A stretch of DNA of 64,000 bases, taken from the NCBI GenBank assembly GCA_937891045.1, contig CALBEV010000020.1, positions 1 through 64,000 of the forward strand, in the 5' to 3' direction. The notes below the pieces were generated by a model. That model was not told where the DNA came from, searched no databases, and saw only the letters and a program-made list of their open reading frames with translations. A program made the translations under genes and the position numbers. Origin of the DNA: an uncultured Burkholderiales bacterium (GTDB taxonomy: Bacteria; Pseudomonadota; Gammaproteobacteria; Burkholderiales; Burkholderiaceae). This document shows, piece by piece, positions 59,078 through 64,000 of the stretch. Numbering within the stretch: the stretch's first letter is position 1; each line of letters opens with the position of its first letter.

Positions 59078-60643
59078 ATGAACCGCTCAGAACTTCTTCA
59101 ACAGTTGGCTGCCCCCCAAAGCTTTGATTTGACGGTGATAGGTGGTGGTGCCACTGGTCTGGGCGTGGCACTTGAAGCCAGCCTGCGGGGCTACAAAGTA
59201 GTCTTGCTCGAATCGCATGATTTCGCCAAAGGCACGTCATCACGTTCCACCAAGTTGGTGCACGGTGGTGTGCGTTATTTGGCCCAGGGCAACGTGGCCT
59301 TGGTCCGTGAAGCGCTTCACGAGCGCTCGGTGTTGTTGCACGACGCGCCGCATTTGGCGCAACCCATTCCCTTCGTCATGCCGTCATACCGTTGGTGGGA
59401 AACCGCCTTCTACGGCATTGGCTTGAAGTTGTACGATTTTTTGGCTGGCGCCGACGGCCTTGGCCGAACTGAATTTTTAAGCGGTACAGAAGTGATGTCG
59501 CGCATTCCTGGATTGAAAGCCCAAGGCTTGCATGGCGGCGTTCAGTACTGGGACGGCCAGTTTGACGACGCCCGTTTTGCCATCAGTTTGGCCCGCACCG
59601 CCGCCCAGGCGGGTGCTTTGCTGGTCAATTACTGCCCTGTGACGCAATTGAAGCAGTCGCAAGGCCAGTTGAGCGCCTTGGTCTGTCAAAACGAGGAAAC
59701 CGGCCAATCTTTTGAATTGCAAGCCCGTTGCATCGTCAACGCCACCGGAGTGTGGGTCGATCAATTGCGGCAAATGGATGCATCGACCGAAGGTTTGAAG
59801 GTCCAACCCATGGTCGCCCCCAGTCAAGGGGTGCACCTGGTGGTGGACCGTTCTTTTCTGCCTGGCGAACATGCGTTGCTGGTGCCTAAAACCGCCGATG
59901 GCCGTGTGTTGTTTGCCGTGCCTTGGTTGGGCAAAGTGATCTTGGGCACCACCGACACGCCGCGCAGTGACATGCCGCGTGAACCGGCGGCGTTCGAGGA
60001 AGAAGTGGCGTTCATCTTGGGCGAATCGGCCCGCTACTTGGCCAAACCGCCCCAGCGCAGCGATGTGCGCAGTGTCTGGGTGGGCTTGCGCCCGCTGGTC
60101 AAACCCACGCAAGAAGAGGGTGTCAGCACCAAGGGCTTGAGCCGAGAACATTCCACGAGCGTCAGCCGCAGCGGCTTGGTCACCGTCACCGGCGGCAAAT
60201 GGACCACTTACCGCGCCATGGCCGAAGACGTTTTGTCGCAATGTGTGTCCAGCCAGTTGTTGTCGGCCCCTTTGCAACCGCAACACCCGGCGGCGGTGTT
60301 CAAAGGCGCAGGTGCCTTTCTCGGGCGACCTGTCAGTTTGACGGCACCGCAAGGTCTGCATCTTTATGGAAATGAACAGAGTTTGGTGGCAGAAATGCCT
60401 GGCGCAGACCACTGGCTGCTGCCCGGTTTGAGCGAAGCCATGGTGCGGTTTGCCGTTCGTTTTGAATTTGCCCGCACCGTCGAGGATGTGCTGGCCAGGC
60501 GATCCCGGCTTTTGTTTTTGGACGCCAAAGCGTCCATGGGGGTGGCCGCGCAAGTGGCGGCCTTGTTGGCTGAAGAAGGCTGCAAGCAAGTAAAACTTTC
60601 AGACTATTTATCTTTGGCTGAGCGTTACACTTTGGCCGATTGA
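59078..60643 (+). CDS. glpD: Aerobic glycerol-3-phosphate dehydrogenase
   Basis: Membrane-associated flavoprotein that oxidises glycerol-3-phosphate to DHAP and reduces ubiquinone. From ATG 59078 it is 521 residues with FAD motif GGGATGLG (22-29), SSRSTKLVHGGVRYL and the VTGGKWTTYRAMAED motif. It is the last glp gene and lies 87 bases after glpV behind a hairpin. DHAP enters central metabolism and can feed the aldolase of the cbb operon. Confidence 0.94.
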   Translation: MNRSELLQQLAAPQSFDLTVIGGGATGLGVALEASLRGYKVVLLESHDFAKGTSSRSTKLVHGGVRYLAQGNVALVREALHERSVLLHDAPHLAQPIPFVMPSYRWWETAFYGIGLKLYDFLAGADGLGRTEFLSGTEVMSRIPGLKAQGLHGGVQYWDGQFDDARFAISLARTAAQAGALLVNYCPVTQLKQSQGQLSALVCQNEETGQSFELQARCIVNATGVWVDQLRQMDASTEGLKVQPMVAPSQGVHLVVDRSFLPGEHALLVPKTADGRVLFAVPWLGKVILGTTDTPRSDMPREPAAFEEEVAFILGESARYLAKPPQRSDVRSVWVGLRPLVKPTQEEGVSTKGLSREHSTSVSRSGLVTVTGGKWTTYRAMAEDVLSQCVSSQLLSAPLQPQHPAAVFKGAGAFLGRPVSLTAPQGLHLYGNEQSLVAEMPGADHWLLPGLSEAMVRFAVRFEFARTVEDVLARRSRLLFLDAKASMGVAAQVAALLAEEGCKQVKLSDYLSLAERYTLAD

Positions 60644-60874
60644 GCGCTTTTGCCTTGGTATTGTGATGACCAACTGAAAAGAAATATACGTCAACCAAGT
60701 GCCAGGCCAAGAAACTGTGGCACAATAGCTGGCTCTGCTTTTCAAACGGCAGGGAAATCACGCCCAAACAAACACGCAGCAAATGGTTTGCTGTGGAGAT
60801 GACGGGCCCAAGACTGATCGAGTTTTTGAAGCCCATTGGGGGTTTTGAGGCGCGGTACAAGTTGGGAAGAAGAA
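60644..60874 (+). promoter_or_regulatory. Leader of the spc ribosomal protein operon
   Basis: 231 bases between glpD and rplN. A possible extended -10 (TGGCACAAT) lies at about 60717-60725; no good -35 is seen. Further down is a 7-base stem CAGCAAA/TTTGCTG (60777-60783 and 60787-60793) with loop TGG. No reading frame is convincing. The region must supply the operon promoter because rpsQ is not upstream. Confidence 0.45.
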
Positions 60875-61243
60875 ATGATCCAGACAGAATCCAGATTAGA
60901 GGTCGCCGACAACACCGGTGCGAAGTCCGTTTTGTGCATCAAAGTGCTCGGCGGTTCCAAGCGTCGCTACGCCAGCGTTGGTGACATCATCAAAGTGAGC
61001 ATCAAAGAAGCCGCCCCCCGTGGCCGCGTCAAAAAAGGCGAGATTTACAGTGCTGTGGTGGTGCGTACCGCCAAAGGCATTCGCCGTGGCGATGGCTCGT
61101 TGGTGAAATTCGACAGCAACGCTGCCGTTTTGCTCAATGCCAAATTGGAGCCCATTGGCACCCGCATCTTTGGCCCGGTCACGCGCGAACTGCGCACCGA
61201 GCGCTTCATGAAGATCGTGTCTTTGGCGCCCGAAGTTCTCTAA
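60875..61243 (+). CDS. rplN: 50S ribosomal protein L14
   Basis: A 122-residue protein starting [17 protein letters not shown], the universal L14 beginning, with [20 protein letters not shown] and the ending [21 protein letters not shown] before the ATG at 60875 is the ribosome site; an earlier in-frame start (60836) would add unrelated residues. It heads the spc operon here. Confidence 0.97.
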   Translation: MIQTESRLEVADNTGAKSVLCIKVLGGSKRRYASVGDIIKVSIKEAAPRGRVKKGEIYSAVVVRTAKGIRRGDGSLVKFDSNAAVLLNAKLEPIGTRIFGPVTRELRTERFMKIVSLAPEVL

Positions 61244-61253
61244 GGACCAGACC

Positions 61254-61574
61254 ATGAACAAAATTCGCAAAGGAGACGAAGTCATCGTCATCGCAGGCCG
61301 CGACAAGGGCAAGCGTGGCAAGGTGGCATTGCGTCAAGATGATTCGCACCTCGTCATCGAGGGAATCAACTTGGTGAAAAAACACACCAAGCCCAACCCC
61401 ATGGCTGGCACCACTGGTGGCATCGTTGAAAAAACCATGCCTATTCACCAGTCCAATGTCGCTATTTACAACGCCACCACCGGCAAAGCCGATCGTGTGG
61501 GCATCAAGATCAATACCGATGGCTCGAAGGTTCGCATCTTCAAATCCAGCGGCGAAGTCATCAAGGCGGCATGA
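61254..61574 (+). CDS. rplX: 50S ribosomal protein L24
   Basis: 106 residues with the KOW motif [18 protein letters not shown] near the N-terminus and [12 protein letters not shown]. It lies 10 bases after rplN; its stop region overlaps a possible upstream start of rplE. L24 starts assembly of the large subunit. Confidence 0.97.
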   Translation: MNKIRKGDEVIVIAGRDKGKRGKVALRQDDSHLVIEGINLVKKHTKPNPMAGTTGGIVEKTMPIHQSNVAIYNATTGKADRVGIKINTDGSKVRIFKSSGEVIKAA

Positions 61575-61576
61575 AC

Positions 61577-62116
61577 ATGGCACGACTCCAACAACACTAT
61601 CGTGAAAAAGTGGTCCCCGAATTGACCACCAAGTTTGGCTACAAGTCCCCCATGGAAGTGCCTCGCCTGACCAAAATCACCCTGAACATGGGTGTCAGCG
61701 AAGCCGTGGCGGACAAGAAAGTCATGGACCATGCTGTGGGCGACTTGACCAAAATTGCCGGCCAAAAACCTGTCGTCACCAAAGCCCGCAAGGCCATCGC
61801 CGGTTTCAAAATCCGCGAACAGCAGCCCATTGGTTGCATGGTCACGTTGCGCGGTGTGCGCATGTACGAATTCTTGGATCGTTTCGTCACCGTGGCCCTG
61901 CCCCGTGTGCGTGACTTCCGCGGTATTTCTGGCCGCGCCTTCGATGGTCGTGGCAACTACAACATCGGTGTGAAAGAGCAAATCATCTTTCCAGAGATCG
62001 AGTACGACAAGGTTGATGCCCTGCGTGGCCTCAACATCAGCATCACCACCACGGCCAAGACCGACGATGAGTGCAAAGCACTGCTCGCCGCCTTCCGTTT
62101 CCCGTTCAAGAACTGA
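61577..62116 (+). CDS. rplE: 50S ribosomal protein L5
   Basis: 179 residues starting [16 protein letters not shown], with [16 protein letters not shown] and [18 protein letters not shown]. It binds 5S rRNA. ATG 61577 gives the family start; another ATG six bases earlier overlaps the rplX stop. Confidence 0.97.
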   Translation: MARLQQHYREKVVPELTTKFGYKSPMEVPRLTKITLNMGVSEAVADKKVMDHAVGDLTKIAGQKPVVTKARKAIAGFKIREQQPIGCMVTLRGVRMYEFLDRFVTVALPRVRDFRGISGRAFDGRGNYNIGVKEQIIFPEIEYDKVDALRGLNISITTTAKTDDECKALLAAFRFPFKN

Positions 62117-62124
62117 GGTGCCCT

Positions 62125-62430
62125 GTGGCTAAAGTAGCTTTGATCGAGCGCGAGCTCAAGCGAGACAAACTGGTCGCCAAGTACGCGAAAAAACACGCGG
62201 AACTGAAAGCGATTGCCAGCGATATCAAACGCAGCGAAGAAGAACGCGCTGCAGCACGTTTGGGTTTGCAAAAGTTGCCCCGCAACGCCAACCCTACACG
62301 TCAACGCAATCGTTGCGAAATCACCGGTCGCCCTCGTGGCACCTTCCGTCAATTTGGTTTGGGTCGCGCCAAGATCCGTGAATTAGCCTTTGCAGGCAAC
62401 ATTCCCGGCATCACCAAGGCCAGCTGGTAA
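62125..62430 (+). CDS. rpsN: 30S ribosomal protein S14
   Basis: 101 residues from a GTG start at 62125 (GAGGTGCCCT upstream). It is the long, zinc-free type: the usual CxxC pairs are missing and only one Cys is seen ([13 protein letters not shown]). Ends [10 protein letters not shown] as expected. Confidence 0.97.
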   Translation: MAKVALIERELKRDKLVAKYAKKHAELKAIASDIKRSEEERAAARLGLQKLPRNANPTRQRNRCEITGRPRGTFRQFGLGRAKIRELAFAGNIPGITKASW

Positions 62431-62450
62431 ACAGGCAGGAGAAATTCAAT

Positions 62451-62846
62451 ATGAGCATGAGTGATCCCATTGCCGACCTGCTGACGCGTATTCGCAATGC
62501 GCAGATGGTGGCCAAGCCGACCGTGTCGGTTCCCGCGTCCAAGGTCAAGATGGCCATTGTTCAGGTGTTGAAAGAGGAGGGCTACATCGATGGCTTCCGC
62601 GTCAAAACTGAAGATGGCAAATCTGAGCTGGAAATTGCTTTGAAGTACTACGCAGGTCGTCCTGTGATTGAGCGCATCGAGCGCGTCTCTCGCCCTGGCT
62701 TGCGTGTGTACAAAGGCCACGACGCCATTCCTCAAGTCATGAACGGCTTGGGCGTGGCCATCGTCACCACCCCCAAAGGCGTGATGACCGATCGCAAAGC
62801 ACGCGCCACGGGCGTGGGCGGCGAAGTTCTTTGCTACGTGGCTTAA
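62451..62846 (+). CDS. rpsH: 30S ribosomal protein S8
   Basis: 131 residues with [16 protein letters not shown] and the ending [13 protein letters not shown]. In E. coli S8 represses the spc operon by binding rplE mRNA; whether this applies here was not tested. AGGAG precedes the ATG; the second ATG (62457) is also possible. Confidence 0.97.
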   Translation: MSMSDPIADLLTRIRNAQMVAKPTVSVPASKVKMAIVQVLKEEGYIDGFRVKTEDGKSELEIALKYYAGRPVIERIERVSRPGLRVYKGHDAIPQVMNGLGVAIVTTPKGVMTDRKARATGVGGEVLCYVA

Positions 62847-62860
62847 GGGAGTAACGAAAC

Positions 62861-63394
62861 ATGTCCCGAGTTGCCAAAATGCCCGTCACAGTCCCCGCAG
62901 GTGTGGATGTGACCATGAACGAACAACATATCAGCGTCAAAGGCGCTGGTGGTCAGTTGTCTATCGCCAACAACGCCTTGGTCAAGGTGGTGCGTCAAGC
63001 CGACACACTCACTTTCGAGGCTGCCAATGAAACACGTGAAGCCAATGCCATGAGCGGTACTTTGCGTCAGTTGGTCAACAACATGGTGGTTGGTGTCACC
63101 AAAGGCTTTGAGAAAAAGCTCAACCTGGTTGGCGTGGGCTACAAAGCCGCCGCCCAAGGTGCCAAATTGAATTTGGCTGTGGGTTATTCGCACCCCGTCA
63201 ACTTTGACATGCCTGCTGGCATCAAAGTCGAGACGCCTGCGCCCACTGAAATCATCATCAAAGGCGCTGACCGCCAACGTGTGGGTCAAATCGCTGCTGA
63301 AATTCGCGCTGTTCGTCCACCAGAGCCTTACAAAGGCAAAGGCATCCGTTATTCGGACGAAAAGATCACGATCAAAGAGACCAAGAAGAAATAA
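62861..63394 (+). CDS. rplF: 50S ribosomal protein L6
   Basis: 177 residues, two related L6 domains, with [24 protein letters not shown] and the C-terminal [20 protein letters not shown] motif. It lies 14 bases after rpsH. Confidence 0.97.
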   Translation: MSRVAKMPVTVPAGVDVTMNEQHISVKGAGGQLSIANNALVKVVRQADTLTFEAANETREANAMSGTLRQLVNNMVVGVTKGFEKKLNLVGVGYKAAAQGAKLNLAVGYSHPVNFDMPAGIKVETPAPTEIIIKGADRQRVGQIAAEIRAVRPPEPYKGKGIRYSDEKITIKETKKK

Positions 63395-63405
63395 GGAGCT
63401 GCAAC

Positions 63406-63771
63406 ATGCTAAGCAAAAAACAGCAGCGTCTGCGCCGTTCGCGTCAAACCCGCATCCGCATTGCCACACAAGGCGTGGCGCGTTTGATGGTCAACCGCAC
63501 CAATTTACACATCTATGCCAGCGTCATCTCCGGCGACGGCACCAAAGTGATTGCCACCGCTTCAACCGCTGAAGCCGATGTGCGCAAGAGCTTGGGCGCT
63601 GTGGGCAAAGGTGGCAACACGGCTGCAGCTCAAATCATCGGCACACGCATTGCTGAAAAAGCAAAAGCCGCTGGTGTCGACAAAGTCGCTTTCGACCGTT
63701 CGGGCTTCGCCTACCACGGTCGCGTCAAAACCTTGGCAGATGCCGCACGCGCTGCCGGCTTGCAGTTCTAA
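63406..63771 (+). CDS. rplR: 50S ribosomal protein L18
   Basis: 121 residues with a basic N-terminus ([13 protein letters not shown]), [17 protein letters not shown] and the end [20 protein letters not shown]. Binds 5S rRNA with L5. AAGGAG precedes the start. Confidence 0.97.
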   Translation: MLSKKQQRLRRSRQTRIRIATQGVARLMVNRTNLHIYASVISGDGTKVIATASTAEADVRKSLGAVGKGGNTAAAQIIGTRIAEKAKAAGVDKVAFDRSGFAYHGRVKTLADAARAAGLQF

Positions 63772-63789
63772 CAGACACGGATAAATAAC

Positions 63790-64000
63790 ATGGCAAAAGT
63801 TCAAGCAAAAATGCAAGACGACAGTCGTGACGACGGTCTGAAGGAAAAAATGATCGCGGTCAACCGCGTGACCAAAGTTGTCAAGGGTGGACGCATCCTC
63901 GGTTTCGCCGCACTCACTGTTGTTGGTGATGGCGATGGCCGCGTGGGCATGGGCAAAGGCAAATCCAAAGAGGTGCCTGCTGCTGTGCAAAAAGCGATGG
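63790..64000 (+). CDS. rpsE: 30S ribosomal protein S5 (partial, cut by window end)
   Basis: The first 70 codons of S5: [39 protein letters not shown] and [11 protein letters not shown], a perfect family match. The rest lies beyond the window. Confidence 0.96.
   Translation, partial: MAKVQAKMQDDSRDDGLKEKMIAVNRVTKVVKGGRILGFAALTVVGDGDGRVGMGKGKSKEVPAAVQKAM

Overview
The window is a chromosomal segment of a moderately GC-rich betaproteobacterium. Gene content and order (recG-oxyR-ubiA, pilT-yggS, a red-type cbb operon, a PhaM-like protein with a lysine/alanine tail) fit the Comamonadaceae in Burkholderiales. A Limnohabitans/Rhodoferax-like freshwater bacterium is my best guess from recalled protein similarity, not from a search. 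Genes are packed tightly. I see no insertion sequence, prophage, CRISPR array or rRNA. One tRNA gene (Arg, CCG) is present.

Layout. 1-5.7 kb: F1Fo ATP synthase operon atpEFHAGDC (atpB lies upstream of the window), then two small conserved genes and a membrane-anchored cytochrome c. 7.3-18.7 kb: tRNA-Arg, cbbR, and a divergent Calvin-cycle operon cbbL-cbbS-cbbX-cbbY-fbp-prk-fba that continues into glyA, sgaA and hprA, which are plant-type photorespiratory (C2) salvage functions. 18.7-27.2 kb: rsmI/yraN/SIS/BON cluster, a tartronate-semialdehyde-reductase-like gene, pilT, yggS, a lone glcD-type oxidase and a hybrid histidine kinase. 27.2-32.5 kb: an AT-rich intergenic region, a class III aminotransferase, a DUF3108 protein, a fumarylacetoacetase-family protein, a baeRF-like protein and an enoyl-CoA hydratase. 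32.5-39.4 kb: a probable copper-import locus (DUF2946, copper-uptake-associated protein, TonB receptor, PepSY membrane protein, TonB-ExbB-ExbD, PCu(A)C chaperone). 39.4-41.2 kb: PhaM-like and FIST proteins.

41.2-45.5 kb is the most unusual stretch. The queuosine genes tgt and queA are separated from each other and from both neighbours by three type II toxin-antitoxin modules of three different families: YefM-YoeB, AbrB-type VapBC and RHH-ParE. Recognisable operator candidates precede each module. Then follow recG, oxyR (Cys199 and Cys208 conserved), ubiA and proC.

50.5-60.6 kb is a glycerol regulon: glpK-glpR on the minus strand, divergent from an ABC glycerol importer glpS-glpT-glpP-glpQ-small membrane protein-glpV and glpD. 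The glpP permease carries both a frameshift and an in-frame TAG, so as written the importer lacks one of its two permeases. From 60.9 kb to the end lies the spc ribosomal protein operon (rplN, rplX, rplE, rpsN, rpsH, rplF, rplR, start of rpsE), which starts directly downstream of glpD instead of after rpsQ.

The metabolic logic: Rubisco oxygenation gives 2-phosphoglycolate; glcD, glyA, sgaA and hprA could return that carbon as glycerate. No phosphoglycolate phosphatase (cbbZ), transketolase, glcE/glcF, glyoxylate carboligase or glycerate kinase is in the window. All product names rest on reading motifs and recalled family similarity.
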